Source: Chitinophaga silvatica (GTDB taxonomy: Bacteria; Bacteroidota; Bacteroidia; Chitinophagales; Chitinophagaceae). From it: DNA of 64,000 nt. Numbering within the stretch: the stretch's first letter is position 1; each line of letters begins with the position of its first letter. This document shows, in pieces, positions 25,742 through 34,943 of the stretch. The stretch covers positions 1 to 64,000 of the forward strand of contig NZ_QPMM01000016.1 in assembly GCF_003419895.1 (NCBI RefSeq), in the 5' to 3' direction. The notes under the pieces were generated by a model, which was not told the DNA's origin, searched no databases, and was given only the letters and a program-made list of their open reading frames with translations. The position numbers and the translations under genes were made by a program.

Positions 25742-26489
25742 AAATTTTATAAGTTACTCCCAGTGTCAGGAACACATTGTAAAGTGGAAAATCGAGCCCC
25801 CTGAAATCTCCAGGGAAAATCGGACGAAGGCCCCAATTCAGGTTACCATCAATACTGATTCTTTTTCCAACCCGGTATGCAGCCCCACCCTGAACCCCTA
25901 TATCAAAGGAGCGCACATTGGTGCCAAAATCGAATGTCGCTTCAGAAATCGTCACCTTTTCGCCCAGCGGGCCGCCATTTCTGATATAACCATCAGATAC
26001 TGTTCCATGGAAATTAGAGCTGAATAACCAGGCAACATAACCTCCCAGATTGAACCGCCATCTGGTATTTGGCGTAAATACAGCACTAAAAGGAAGTGTT
26101 ATATAGGCATTTTTAGCGATGGTCTTATTATGACCTGAAAAATCGCCTTCAAATCTACCTCCGTCTTCAGTTGTTATAATAGTATGGAAATATTGAACCT
26201 GGTCTTTGGTGCCCATTCCCTTATAATCCATTTTTACGCCGAGGGATACCCCCCATTCTTCACAGGCCTGATAGGTAAGTTCGTATCCCAGGGAGGGGCT
26301 AAACTCAGGCCAGTAGGCATTTATTTTACGTATAGTGTTAGGAAAACCAATAGGAGTGGCAGCACCGAAATTGAATCCGGCCAGGATACGATGTTCTAAA
26401 TGCGGTTGAAAACTATGCTCTTCCTGTGCAAGCAATTGAGTAACGCTCATTATACAAGCCATTATCAATGCAGTTACTTTTATCTTCAT
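25740..26489 (-). CDS. Outer-membrane beta-barrel protein (PorT-like)
   Basis: 249 aa with a signal peptide (about 1-21, ending LLAQ). Alternating hydrophobic strands fill the rest, and it ends in an aromatic/hydrophobic strand (NVFLTLGVTYKI) as expected for a BAM substrate. Lies 17 bp after the PCMD lipoprotein gene, so co-transcribed. PorT-type barrels are common in Bacteroidota, but the exact role is unknown. Partner with the PCMD protein is plausible. Confidence 0.78.
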   Translation of the reverse strand: MKIKVTALIMACIMSVTQLLAQEEHSFQPHLEHRILAGFNFGAATPIGFPNTIRKINAYWPEFSPSLGYELTYQACEEWGVSLGVKMDYKGMGTKDQVQYFHTIITTEDGGRFEGDFSGHNKTIAKNAYITLPFSAVFTPNTRWRFNLGGYVAWLFSSNFHGTVSDGYIRNGGPLGEKVTISEATFDFGTNVRSFDIGVQGGAAYRVGKRISIDGNLNWGLRPIFPGDFRGLDFPLYNVFLTLGVTYKI

Positions 26490-26506
26490 AATCTGAATTA
26501 CCTTCT

Positions 26507-27574
26507 TTACTGATGAGTGACCTGCATACTATCCAAAACCAAGCGGCTGCCGATTGCACCTTTATAGGAATCACCATCCTTGCTGGAAGAAGCTACTATA
26601 GCCAGCATCAGCTGATCAGTAGCCTCGTATGGCCTTACTTCTATAAAGGGAACATCAAAACGTTTATAATTCGCCTGTGGACCACCATCCGGTAATGTAG
26701 CTATTGCAACAATCCTGTCTGAGGTCTGAATATTGGTACCGTCCAACCGGGTAGTTCCCTTAAATAATACAGCGTACAAAGAGCAACTATCTTTTATTCC
26801 CGGGATGATGGTGCCCGATTTATCCTGGTAGTTATCACCCGGTGTATATTTATAATATCCCATAAACCTGGCTGGTTTACCGATGTATGGTTGTCCGAAT
26901 TGTGTAGCCTTCAGCGGTTGGAACAGCGCATTGGTAGGATCAAATACACCGAGGAATAAGGAACCTGCAAATAGTTTTATACCTACAAGTTCAGATAGAG
27001 CAGTACCTTTTCTTGTTACCATTTCAGCGGCATATTTACCGTGATAGGCATCAGTAGTGGCCCTTAGCGGATATTCGAGCGGGTTGGCGGGTACGCCGGA
27101 TAAGGCTATTCCGGGGTTGCCGGACGACCATATTTCACTGCTGTCTTCATTTGCTTCAATAGGATACTGATATTTATCTTTGGCGTTTTCTCTCCAGATT
27201 TCGAAATCCCATTGCCAGACACCAATATTTACAACTGTCACCACATAGGTCTTCTGATTTACACCACTCGCAGAAGTGACAACATAAGTATTTTGGTTTT
27301 TAGTGCTGAAGTGCAGGCTATCACCGGAAGGAGGAGTTAAATGCGCACCTTCTGAAACAGTGATTATAGGTACAACACCACTATCGAAGGCTGCCGGAGT
27401 AAGGTTTAGCAGAATTCTTGAGTTTATCTGGTCTATAAATACATCGCTGGTCAGATAACGGGCGGGTATGGAAAAGCTAATTATATCGGCTTCGGGATTA
27501 ACCGGAGCTTTTTTTATGCAGGCATATTGCAGAAGCAGAAGTACGGACAGGCAGCCAAGTTTCAGTTTATTCAT
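26507..27574 (-). CDS. PCMD-domain lipoprotein
   Basis: 355 aa. Type II signal peptide with lipobox LQYAC (Cys19). An N-terminal Ig-like repeat (about 35-115, with two TYVVT strands) precedes a PCMD domain, marked by WQWDFEIWREN and later ARFMGYYKYTPGD and GIKDSCSLYAVLF. PCMD proteins are surface lipoproteins often found in polysaccharide-use loci of Bacteroidota. No SusC/SusD genes lie next to this one. First gene of a two-gene unit with the barrel gene. Confidence 0.88.
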   Translation of the reverse strand: MNKLKLGCLSVLLLLQYACIKKAPVNPEADIISFSIPARYLTSDVFIDQINSRILLNLTPAAFDSGVVPIITVSEGAHLTPPSGDSLHFSTKNQNTYVVTSASGVNQKTYVVTVVNIGVWQWDFEIWRENAKDKYQYPIEANEDSSEIWSSGNPGIALSGVPANPLEYPLRATTDAYHGKYAAEMVTRKGTALSELVGIKLFAGSLFLGVFDPTNALFQPLKATQFGQPYIGKPARFMGYYKYTPGDNYQDKSGTIIPGIKDSCSLYAVLFKGTTRLDGTNIQTSDRIVAIATLPDGGPQANYKRFDVPFIEVRPYEATDQLMLAIVASSSKDGDSYKGAIGSRLVLDSMQVTHQ

Positions 27575-27646
27575 ACCCTCAAATGGTTAAATAAATTAAA
27601 CACAATCAAGCCTTTAAAAGTTCACTATAATTATTATCATTGTAAC

Positions 27647-28165
27647 ATGATAGATAAACTTAGGACCAAACGTGTACTGATCTACGCAGCAAAATGTGTA
27701 ACAGGGGTTTTAGTGGTGCTGGGGCTTTCCTGGCTGGTCAATTATAAGGATATTATTTGGGTATTGATATCTGTAATGCTGGTATTATCGCCGGATGGTT
27801 CCGATGCTGTAACGTTGGCGGTTACACGGATTAAGGCCAATGTAATTGGAGCAATATCAGGTTTTTCATTAATTCTGTTGCATCAGAACATGGTGTTGAT
27901 GATGTGTGTGGCGGTTTTCATCACTGTAGTATTATGTAATTTGTTTAGGCTGGAACCTGCAACCCGCACGGCATTGGCAGCAACTATCATTGTAATGACC
28001 CATGAAGCAGGAGCGCATTTATGGGATACGGCGGTGGAAAGAGTACTTTCTGTATTAGCGGGATGTTTAATAGGACTACTTATTACATTTATTTTTCATA
28101 ATAAATATGCCAGTCAGGCAGCTGAAATTATTTTGCCCAAAATAGTAGATAAAGGCGGGGAATAG
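27647..28165 (+). CDS. FUSC-like small integral membrane protein
   Basis: 172 aa from the ATG at 27647; frames upstream overlap the divergent PCMD gene and look wrong. Five or six membrane segments. The fragment DGSDAVTLAVTRIKANVIGA is the typical FUSC/aromatic-acid-exporter segment (SWLVNYKDIIWVLISVMLVL before it). Only the membrane half is present; the cytoplasmic half of full-length family members is absent, which is common for the YgaE-like short forms. Substrate unknown. Confidence 0.78.
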   Translation: MIDKLRTKRVLIYAAKCVTGVLVVLGLSWLVNYKDIIWVLISVMLVLSPDGSDAVTLAVTRIKANVIGAISGFSLILLHQNMVLMMCVAVFITVVLCNLFRLEPATRTALAATIIVMTHEAGAHLWDTAVERVLSVLAGCLIGLLITFIFHNKYASQAAEIILPKIVDKGGE

Positions 28166-28179
28166 AGAGAAGTACAGAA

Positions 28180-28207
28180 TTTCTTCAGAATTTTTATTTT
28201 ATATTTG
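28180..28207 (+). promoter_or_regulatory. Promoter for the first PAP2 gene
   Basis: TATATTTG at 28200-28207 is an exact TAnnTTTG match. The -33 part is weak (TTTC at 28180-28183). A start point near 28214 would leave about 15 bases before the ATG at 28229. Confidence 0.5.
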
Positions 28208-28228
28208 GAAACTGAAGGAGTTTGATGC

Positions 28229-29068
28229 ATGAAGAAATTGATTTTGTGTGCAGGAATGGTTGCCTGCTTTTTCACGACCGTAACTGGCCAGGTAACTGAT
28301 TCTCTAGGACCTACAACAGATACCACAACCTACAAGATTAACAAAGCATTATTAAAGCCGGCTAAAACTGAGAGCCTCGAATGTACACTCACCGGCATTC
28401 TTGTACCTACAGCAATGATAGGATATGGCTTTTATGCGCTGAATAATCCTACCTTACAACAGGTGAATAGCCATACCAAAGGATGGTTTAAAGAAATTCC
28501 TAATAACACCGACTTTCGCCCAAGAACCAAGATCGACAACTACCTGCAATATGCTCCCGTAGTTGCGGTTTATGCTTTAAATATGGCTGGCATAAAAGGC
28601 AAGCATAATTTAAGGGATAGAACAATCCTCCTGGGCTTATCTGCCCTTATTACTACAGGAACGGTTATTGGAGTAAAAAATCTGAGCAATGAACAGCGTC
28701 CTAACCAGCAGGACTACCTCTCGTTTCCTTCGGGCCATACCGCTACAGCCTTTGCTGCTGCTGAATTTATGTGGCAGGAGTATAAAGACGAATCTCCCTG
28801 GATTGGAATGACCGGCTATATTGCAGCAGCTACTACTGGTGCGCTACGCATGTACAATAATAAACACTGGTTAAGCGATGTTGTGGCAGGAGCAGGATTT
28901 GGAATCCTAAGTACTAAAGCGGCTTACTGGGCATATCCCTGGATCCAGCGCAAACTGTTCAAATCAACTGGCGACCAGGCCAGAACCAGTAAAATCATTA
29001 TGCCTTCCTATAACCCTCAATTCAAAAGCGTAGGACTTACACTTACTCTATTGCCTGGCAACAAATAA
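28229..29068 (+). CDS. PAP2-family phosphatase, secreted/periplasmic
   Basis: 279 aa with a signal peptide (about 1-21, ending VTGQ). Three acid-phosphatase motifs are intact: KNLSNEQRP (about 150), SFPSGHTATAF (about 166-176) and RMYNNKHWLSDVVAG (about 210-224), which contain the catalytic Arg/His/Asp set. Acts on a phosphate ester outside the cytoplasm, for example a lipid or polyprenyl pyrophosphate. A second PAP2 protein lies at 29988 on the other strand and differs in size and lacks the signal peptide. Confidence 0.9.
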   Translation: MKKLILCAGMVACFFTTVTGQVTDSLGPTTDTTTYKINKALLKPAKTESLECTLTGILVPTAMIGYGFYALNNPTLQQVNSHTKGWFKEIPNNTDFRPRTKIDNYLQYAPVVAVYALNMAGIKGKHNLRDRTILLGLSALITTGTVIGVKNLSNEQRPNQQDYLSFPSGHTATAFAAAEFMWQEYKDESPWIGMTGYIAAATTGALRMYNNKHWLSDVVAGAGFGILSTKAAYWAYPWIQRKLFKSTGDQARTSKIIMPSYNPQFKSVGLTLTLLPGNK

Positions 29069-29477
29069 TCATGATAAGTTTATTTATCATACATAGTTAA
29101 TATACGAAGTATATATGGGAAAAGTATATTATGAAAATTGGGGGATTATTAGTTTCTGATTATTTGGGGGTTAACCTCTAAAGCTGACCCGGTTACAAAC
29201 ACCTTACTCTAACAATGAAACAAAGTTGCGGGTTTCTACTCAAATATTTTGTGATCTATTTGTTAATGTGGAAAAAAATTACTGTTTTTAATTCCCAATC
29301 GCAATTCAAGGGTTATAATAATATCAGTTATTTTAACATGCGATTTACAAATTCCAATTTGAATCCCTTTAGATTAGTAGTGTCAAAATGAGAATGAAGT
29401 TTTAAGTAGCCCAAGATCAATATCAAAATAAAAAACTCCATGTCTAAACATCCCTCCCATCTCAAAACCATTCAAAA
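29069..29477. other. Intergenic region, 409 bp, mostly empty
   Basis: Begins with a weak AT-rich hairpin (ATGATAA / TTATCAT, 29071-29090) that may end the PAP2 transcript. The remainder is AT-rich and contains one short ORF described separately. No promoter match of the TTG-N18-TAnnTTTG kind is visible upstream of the next gene. Confidence 0.4.
29215..29391 (+). CDS. Possible 58-residue small protein
   Basis: ATG at 29215 and TGA at 29389. The peptide has a hydrophobic stretch (FLLKYFVIYLLMW) near 7-19 and a polar, Asn-rich tail. It could be a tail-anchored or signal-bearing peptide, but the Asn/Phe richness also fits AT-rich non-coding DNA. No family recognised. Confidence 0.2.
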   Translation: MKQSCGFLLKYFVIYLLMWKKITVFNSQSQFKGYNNISYFNMRFTNSNLNPFRLVVSK

Positions 29478-29999
29478 ATGCTAGCACCGGTAATCATCTT
29501 TCTGTTTTTTATGCTATGGTATATTCATTACAGAACCCATAGATACCCAGGCAGATCCTTTAAAGAAAAGAAATATCGCCCTTTCAGAGGAGAAGATGCT
29601 CTCAGAGCAGTAAGGATAGTCGGAGTTTCCAATAGTGTATTCAGTGTAGCCAAATACCTGAGAAGCGTTAGGAATATGTCTGAATCCCAGTTTGTAACAG
29701 TAGCCGTCAATCAAATTATCACTACTACAATGGGAACCACCTATCAGGCAAGGCTACTCGAAAACCTGGCACCTGGTGAAGAAAGAAGATTGGGCCATTC
29801 AGACCATGTTAAAGATGGCAAATATCAAATTTACATCGGATACGAAATCCTCTGGGCCAGATACATTCCTACTCCGGATTGGTATACCAAACCTAAAAAA
29901 GAAAATCACCTTATCCATAACGGATATACGGAGATTTTAAATCAACATCATAACGCCTTAATCAGAGAGATGGAAGAAAAGAAAGATTTACTTTCCTGA
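29478..29999 (+). CDS. Unknown protein with one N-terminal membrane helix
   Basis: 173 aa. A membrane helix at about 3-18 is followed by HYRTHRYPGRSFKEKKYRPF, so the body is probably cytoplasmic (positive-inside). The rest is soluble with no motif I know. Its stop overlaps the stop of the convergent PAP2 gene by 12 bp. The reading frame is well populated with ordinary codons, so I believe it codes. No function proposed. Confidence 0.55.
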   Translation: MLAPVIIFLFFMLWYIHYRTHRYPGRSFKEKKYRPFRGEDALRAVRIVGVSNSVFSVAKYLRSVRNMSESQFVTVAVNQIITTTMGTTYQARLLENLAPGEERRLGHSDHVKDGKYQIYIGYEILWARYIPTPDWYTKPKKENHLIHNGYTEILNQHHNALIREMEEKKDLLS

Positions 30000-30632
30000 G
30001 AAAGTGACTTTTTCATCAGCGAAGAAGCTTAACCATATCATACTAAAAAATACTCCAATTACCGCTCCTGCTGATACATCTTCCAGAAAATGTTGATTCA
30101 GATACATTCGGGAGTAAGCAACCAACACAGCCAGGAATAAAAAAAGGAAAGACCAGTATTTATTTCGCGAATAATACGAAAGCACTGTGGCAGCAGTAAA
30201 AGCGCAAACACTATGACCAGAAGGGAAACTTCTAAAATTGTTTAGTACCTCTACACCAGGTACAAAATAAAGCTCATGCAATTTGTCCATGAAATAACGG
30301 TAGGGCCTCGGATAGCCAACCAAAACTTTCAAAGAGAAACTAATGGTAGCTGTAAACATATATGCGGTAGCTAAAATATATCCTACCGGCCTGCGAATTA
30401 TTACGAAGAGAAGTGACAACAAAACTGCTGCTGCCACACTACCTAATTGGGTTACAAGGGGGAATAATACGTCACCCCACCTGGTATGATAACTGTTGAT
30501 AGTCAGATAAACCGTTGCTCTGTCGGCTATCAATCTCCAGATAAAAAAAATTATTAGTATTGTCAATAAAGGCCATACCAATAACTTTACCTGCTCATAA
30601 ACTTTTAAAAACTTCTTTATAAAACTATTCAT
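29988..30632 (-). CDS. PAP2-family membrane phosphatase
   Basis: 214 aa with about six membrane helices. Motifs: GYPRPYRYF (about 108-116), RSFPSGHSVCAF (about 137-148) and RMYLNQHFLEDVSAG (about 178-192). This is the integral-membrane type that dephosphorylates undecaprenyl pyrophosphate or phosphatidic-acid-like lipids at the periplasmic side. It forms a minus-strand run with DinB and MarR genes (gaps 3 and 27 bp). Confidence 0.9.
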   Translation of the reverse strand: MNSFIKKFLKVYEQVKLLVWPLLTILIIFFIWRLIADRATVYLTINSYHTRWGDVLFPLVTQLGSVAAAVLLSLLFVIIRRPVGYILATAYMFTATISFSLKVLVGYPRPYRYFMDKLHELYFVPGVEVLNNFRSFPSGHSVCAFTAATVLSYYSRNKYWSFLFLFLAVLVAYSRMYLNQHFLEDVSAGAVIGVFFSMIWLSFFADEKVTFSGK

Positions 30633-30635
30633 ACA

Positions 30636-31079
30636 TCAACCTAAAATTCGCCGATGGTAATTGATCTGCCCTAAGTGATAATTTAAATGGCTAATCAGGT
30701 ATACCAGAAAATCACCCGTTGCCATCGTTGTAGAGAAAACAACTTCAGGATATTCCTTTTCCAGTTCTTCCGGCCCTAATCCCGCAATTGTAGTTAATAC
30801 CACTCGTCTTGTATTGCCGATCAACTGACTAATTTCCTCGGTAGGAACATCCTTATTACTGAATTCAAGCTCCCTGTTTCTTACATAGCCGGTTTTCCCG
30901 AGCACAGCTCCTATGAAATGCTGAAGATTACCACAAAGATGCAATGCAAGATTACCTGCACTATTACTGATCCCTGGTATTACCTTCCAGATATCAGCCT
31001 GATTTTCATAAGCTAGTATCTCTTCTTCCAGCTTACTTAAATCTCTTTCAAATAAACTTATAAAAACTCCTGTAGTCAT
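30636..31079 (-). CDS. DinB-family protein
   Basis: 147 aa. A four-helix DinB/YfiT-like bundle with metal-ligand histidines in LALHLCGNLQHFIGA (about 45-59) and the C-terminal HLNYHLGQINYHR (about 131-143). These proteins are linked to thiol-dependent transfer reactions (bacillithiol or mycothiol S-transferases), which fits with bacilliredoxins elsewhere in the window. Substrate unknown. It lies between MarR and PAP2 genes on the minus strand. Confidence 0.88.
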   Translation of the reverse strand: MTTGVFISLFERDLSKLEEEILAYENQADIWKVIPGISNSAGNLALHLCGNLQHFIGAVLGKTGYVRNRELEFSNKDVPTEEISQLIGNTRRVVLTTIAGLGPEELEKEYPEVVFSTTMATGDFLVYLISHLNYHLGQINYHRRILG

Positions 31080-31106
31080 ACTTTAAAGGTAAGTAAAACT
31101 AATTGT

Positions 31107-31559
31107 TTACCTTTTTATATTATTGTAAACCATTTCCAGGATAGACTGCGCCTGTTGCAGATCTATATGTGCCACTCCTTGTTCTGCAAGTTCCACTACC
31201 GATAACGCTAAAGGGTATACTTTTTCCTTAAGTCTTTTACCTGGTAGTGTTAACCAAATACGCTTACTCCTTTTATCGCGCTCATCTGTGGTTCTTTGCA
31301 CCAGTTCCCGTTTTTCGAGGTTATCCAGCAGCTTTGTAAGGCTGGCCTTATCCTTTCCGGTTTTATTGGCCAGTTCTTGTTGCTTGCTGCCATCGCCACC
31401 AGCCCAAAGATATTTTAGCACGAAGTACATATCCGGGGTAATATCAATTCCTGCCTGCATAAATACCTGCAAGAGCTTTAGACGGTAGGCAGTATGGGTT
31501 CTGATTACAGCGCTGGCGATATTTAAGCGAAGCCGCTCAGTGATTTCGGAATTTCTCAT
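31107..31559 (-). CDS. MarR-family transcriptional regulator
   Basis: 150 aa with the winged-helix core. KQQELANKTGKDKASLTKLLDNLEKR (about 59-84) is the recognition helix region, followed by the wing with the conserved D-x-R (RTTDERDKRSKRIWLT). Probably controls its own operon (dinB, PAP2). The first gene of that run. Confidence 0.92.
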   Translation of the reverse strand: MRNSEITERLRLNIASAVIRTHTAYRLKLLQVFMQAGIDITPDMYFVLKYLWAGGDGSKQQELANKTGKDKASLTKLLDNLEKRELVQRTTDERDKRSKRIWLTLPGKRLKEKVYPLALSVVELAEQGVAHIDLQQAQSILEMVYNNIKR

Positions 31560-31668
31560 AGAATGGTTAAAAGTTAGTACTTTGATCTAATGGGGGAAAT
31601 TGATTAAGAACCAATCCCCTGTAAACATAACTAATCCTCTTTTTGTTTAATAAACATAATCCAACAGA

Positions 31669-32499
31669 ATGGCGAATAAGGAAACCAGACAACTATCCTC
31701 TTTTCAGCGAAAATGGCATCACATCCTTTTCGAAGGAAATTCTACGCAAGGCAGAATATTTGATATTATTTTATTGCTGGCAATTCTTACCAGCGTGGCA
31801 GTGGTGATGATGGAAAGTGTGGTTCCGCTCCAACGCAGGTATGAACATCTCTTTCATTTACTGGAATGGATCTTTACCATTCTTTTTACTATAGAATACA
31901 TCTTTCGTATATGGTGTAGTTATCAGCCTAAAAAATACATCTTCAGCTTCTACGGACTGGTTGACCTACTTTGTATTTTACCTTCCTATGTTGAAGCAAT
32001 GTACGGAAATACCCACTTCCTCCTAACCATCCGGGTACTCAGGTTGATGAGGATCTTCAGGGTTTTCAAGCTGATCCCATTCCTCGACGAAAGCAAATAC
32101 TTAGTAACGGCAATTCAGAGAAGCAGAAGGAAAATCTTCGTCTTTCTCTTTTTTATATTGCTTTTCACAATGGTGCTGGGCACCATCATGTACGTAATTG
32201 AATCGGGCAAAAACTCAGATTTTACCAGTATTCCGATAAGTGTGTATTGGGCTATCGTTACCCTCACTACAGTGGGGTATGGAGATATAGCTCCCATAAC
32301 ACCTTTAGGGCAGGCTTTCTCCGCACTTATTATGATTATGGGTTATGCTATCATTGCCGTACCTACTGGTATAGTAACCGTAGAAATGAATAAGATTCAT
32401 CGGGCCGAAACTGCCACCTCTAAGTCGTGTTTGGGCTGCAGTGCCACCGGACTGGATGCTGATTCGCAATATTGCAAATTCTGTGGAACGAAATTATAA
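31669..32499 (+). CDS. Voltage-gated-type potassium channel with C-terminal zinc ribbon
   Basis: 276 aa, six helices. The S4-like segment IRVLRLMRIFRVFKLIP (about 124-140) has regularly spaced arginines. The pore filter TLTTVGYGDIAP (about 197-208) is a K+ selectivity signature. The C-terminus carries a zinc ribbon with CLGC and CKFC pairs (about 255-273), unusual for this family and probably a regulatory domain. It lies 9 bp upstream of pncB, so they form one unit. Confidence 0.92.
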   Translation: MANKETRQLSSFQRKWHHILFEGNSTQGRIFDIILLLAILTSVAVVMMESVVPLQRRYEHLFHLLEWIFTILFTIEYIFRIWCSYQPKKYIFSFYGLVDLLCILPSYVEAMYGNTHFLLTIRVLRLMRIFRVFKLIPFLDESKYLVTAIQRSRRKIFVFLFFILLFTMVLGTIMYVIESGKNSDFTSIPISVYWAIVTLTTVGYGDIAPITPLGQAFSALIMIMGYAIIAVPTGIVTVEMNKIHRAETATSKSCLGCSATGLDADSQYCKFCGTKL

Positions 32500-32508
32500 A
32501 CCAAGTGT

Positions 32509-33678
32509 ATGATCCTTACAAGTATCCTTGATAACGATTTTTATAAGTTTACCATGCAGCATGGGGTGATCAAGCTTTTTCCCAAAGCCCGCGCAAGGTA
32601 TACCTTTATAAACAGAGGTAGGCATGCTTTCCCTCCAGGATTTGCCGAAGCGCTGAAAGCTGCGGTAAACGACATGACTAAACTTCAGTTAACACCTGAG
32701 GAAAAAGAATACCTGGCAGTAACCTGCCCCTACCTCGATCCTACCTATCTCGATTTTCTGCAAGGCTATCGCTACGATCCTTCGGAAGTGCATATTACCC
32801 AGCATGGGCAGGACCTGGAAGTACTAACAAGTGGGTATTGGTACCGGACTATTCTGTGGGAAGTTCCTCTAATGTCGCTGATCTGTGAATTATATTACCA
32901 GCTTACCGGCGAAGAAAGAGTTGGAGATGCAGAGGTTATAAAGATTACCAAAGATAAAATTGAAAAATATAAAGCGCTACATATTACCATCGCTGAATTT
33001 GGAACAAGACGTCGTTATTCCTTAGACGTACATCGACTTGTAGTTGAAACACTGAAGCAATATGGCGCAGGTACCTTTGTTGGAACAAGCAATGTTTACC
33101 TGGCAATGCAATATGGAGTAAAGCCAGTAGGTACTCATGCCCATGAATGGTTTATGTTTCATGCTGCCAAATATGGCTTTAAAATGGCCAATATGCTGGG
33201 ATTAGAAAATTGGGTACAGATTTACAGAGGAGATTTAGGTATTGCCCTTTCTGATACCTATACCAGCACCGTATTTTTTGAGCAGTTTGATAAAAAATTT
33301 GCCAAACTGTTCGATGGCGTCCGACATGATAGCGGAGACCCTATCCTGTTTGCCGAACGTACAATTGCACACTACAAAAAAATGGGGGTAGATCCGGTAA
33401 GTAAAACCATCATCTTCTCAGACGGACTGGATTATGAAAAGGTAGCGCATATCGTAGAATACTGCAGAGGCAAAATAGGACTGTCGTTTGGTATTGGTAC
33501 CGATTTCACCAATGATGTTGGACTACCTGCAATGAATATCGTTATTAAGATGTATGAGGCATTACCTGAAAATGCCCCACGCTGGACAGAAGTAATTAAG
33601 CTATCGGATGCCAGCGGTAAATACACCGGCGATCCAAAGATGATTGCACTGGCCAAAGAAATGCTGGATATACCTTAG
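32509..33678 (+). CDS. pncB: Nicotinate phosphoribosyltransferase
   Basis: 389 aa. YKFTMQHGVIKLFPKARARY (about 12-31) is the conserved start, EFGTRRRYS near 163-171 and GVRHDSGDP near 268-276 are the active-site signatures. It converts nicotinate and PRPP to nicotinate mononucleotide, the entry to NAD salvage (Preiss-Handler route). Length matches the E. coli-type enzyme. It follows the ion-channel gene by 9 bp, likely by chance of operon make-up rather than function. Confidence 0.95.
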   Translation: MILTSILDNDFYKFTMQHGVIKLFPKARARYTFINRGRHAFPPGFAEALKAAVNDMTKLQLTPEEKEYLAVTCPYLDPTYLDFLQGYRYDPSEVHITQHGQDLEVLTSGYWYRTILWEVPLMSLICELYYQLTGEERVGDAEVIKITKDKIEKYKALHITIAEFGTRRRYSLDVHRLVVETLKQYGAGTFVGTSNVYLAMQYGVKPVGTHAHEWFMFHAAKYGFKMANMLGLENWVQIYRGDLGIALSDTYTSTVFFEQFDKKFAKLFDGVRHDSGDPILFAERTIAHYKKMGVDPVSKTIIFSDGLDYEKVAHIVEYCRGKIGLSFGIGTDFTNDVGLPAMNIVIKMYEALPENAPRWTEVIKLSDASGKYTGDPKMIALAKEMLDIP

Positions 33679-33697
33679 CTCGCTGGCTCGCTTGTTG

Positions 33698-33932
33698 CTC
33701 GCAAAGGCGGTAAGTTTAATATTAAGGAGCTAAGGATTTTTTTAAGATTTAAGCGGATATTTTTAAGGATTAAAGCGGATATTTTTAAGTACTTCAAATT
33801 GGTTTCTCTCTAAAAAACTAATTCACAATTCTTAAAAACATCCGCTTTAATCCTTAAAAATATCCGCTTTAAATCTTAAAATCTTAAAAAAAATCCTTAG
33901 CTCCTTAATATTAAACTTACCGCCTTTGCGAG
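33698..33932. repeat. Palindromic repeat element between pncB and the metallopeptidase gene
   Basis: 235 bp. Left arm begins CTCGCAAAGGCGGTAAG and the right arm ends in its exact complement; the arms run about 95 bp with few mismatches and one short gap. Inside are direct repeats of AAGCGGATATTTTTAAGG. It fills almost the whole convergent gap: it starts 20 bp after the pncB stop and ends 6 bp before the stop of the minus-strand gene. It belongs to the same family as the array at 1-516 and the element at 57741. Confidence 0.93.
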
Positions 33933-33938
33933 AAATAT

Positions 33939-34796
33939 TTACCAGTTGCCCAGGCCTATACCGGTATCTCCCTGAGAAACATCACCGGTATCGAAGCCTT
34001 TCTTAAACCAGGCCATTCTTTGAGCCGAGGTACCGTGGGTAAAAGCATCAGGCACAACCTGTCCGGTAGCTGCTTTCTGTAATCTGTCGTCTCCTACAGC
34101 ACTGGCAGCATTTAATCCGGATTCAATATCACCCGGGTCCAGAATTTTGTTAGCTCTGTTGGCCCAGATACCAGCCAGGAAATCGGCTTGTAGTTCAAGC
34201 ATAACGGAAAGCTTATTATATTCTTTCTCACTCAGCCTCTCACGCATGGCCTGAAGTTTTCTGCTTATCCCTAACAGATTTTGAACGTGGTGTCCGACTT
34301 CATGGGCAATTACATAGGCCTTTGCGAAATCGCCTTTCACGCCAAATTGTTGTTCCAGTTCCGTAAAAAAGGAAACATCCAGATACACTTTTTGATCTGC
34401 AGGGCAATAGAAAGGACCCATTGCCGATTCAGCAAATCCGCAGCCTGAGGTCGTACCTTTTTCGAAAAGTACCATCCCTGGAGCTTTATAAGTTTTGTTG
34501 TGCTGGGAAAATTCGGCTGTCCAGACTTTTTCTGTGCTTCGTAATACTTTCGAAGACATAATCTCAAAAGGTGAGGCATTCGCAGAAGTCAACTTTTCAG
34601 ACGTTTCGCCGGCCGATTGTCCAGGCCCTTGTACCTGCTGTACGGCCTGCATTACCTGTTGAGGATCTTGTTTAAAGAGTAGAGCCAATATGATGATAAC
34701 AATACCACCAATACCGCCGCCAATACCGATAGATCGCATACCGCCACCACTACGTTTCTCGACGTTGTCACTCATTTCTTCATCATCCAGACGCAT
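33939..34796 (-). CDS. YpfJ-family neutral zinc metallopeptidase
   Basis: 285 aa. The N-terminal glycine-rich part carries one membrane helix (about 25-42). The body has the zinc motif VIAHEVGHHVQN near 163-174, with a later Glu/Asp-containing helix (ELQADFLAGIWA near 202-213) expected to supply the third ligand. Single-pass periplasmic member of the KPN_02809/YpfJ family (PF04228). Full length. Located against the palindromic repeat. Confidence 0.92.
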   Translation of the reverse strand: MRLDDEEMSDNVEKRSGGGMRSIGIGGGIGGIVIIILALLFKQDPQQVMQAVQQVQGPGQSAGETSEKLTSANASPFEIMSSKVLRSTEKVWTAEFSQHNKTYKAPGMVLFEKGTTSGCGFAESAMGPFYCPADQKVYLDVSFFTELEQQFGVKGDFAKAYVIAHEVGHHVQNLLGISRKLQAMRERLSEKEYNKLSVMLELQADFLAGIWANRANKILDPGDIESGLNAASAVGDDRLQKAATGQVVPDAFTHGTSAQRMAWFKKGFDTGDVSQGDTGIGLGNW

Positions 34797-34943
34797 AAGA
34801 TAGTTGCTTTAAAAAGGGGTGAAAAATTACCCGAATGTACAGCTTTCAACGGGATTTGCAGACTTAAATCTGGCCTAAACAAAAGACTGTTTCACCTGTT
34901 AAATCTACACTACCATTTTTACTTAAAGCAAATCTGACTTCGC

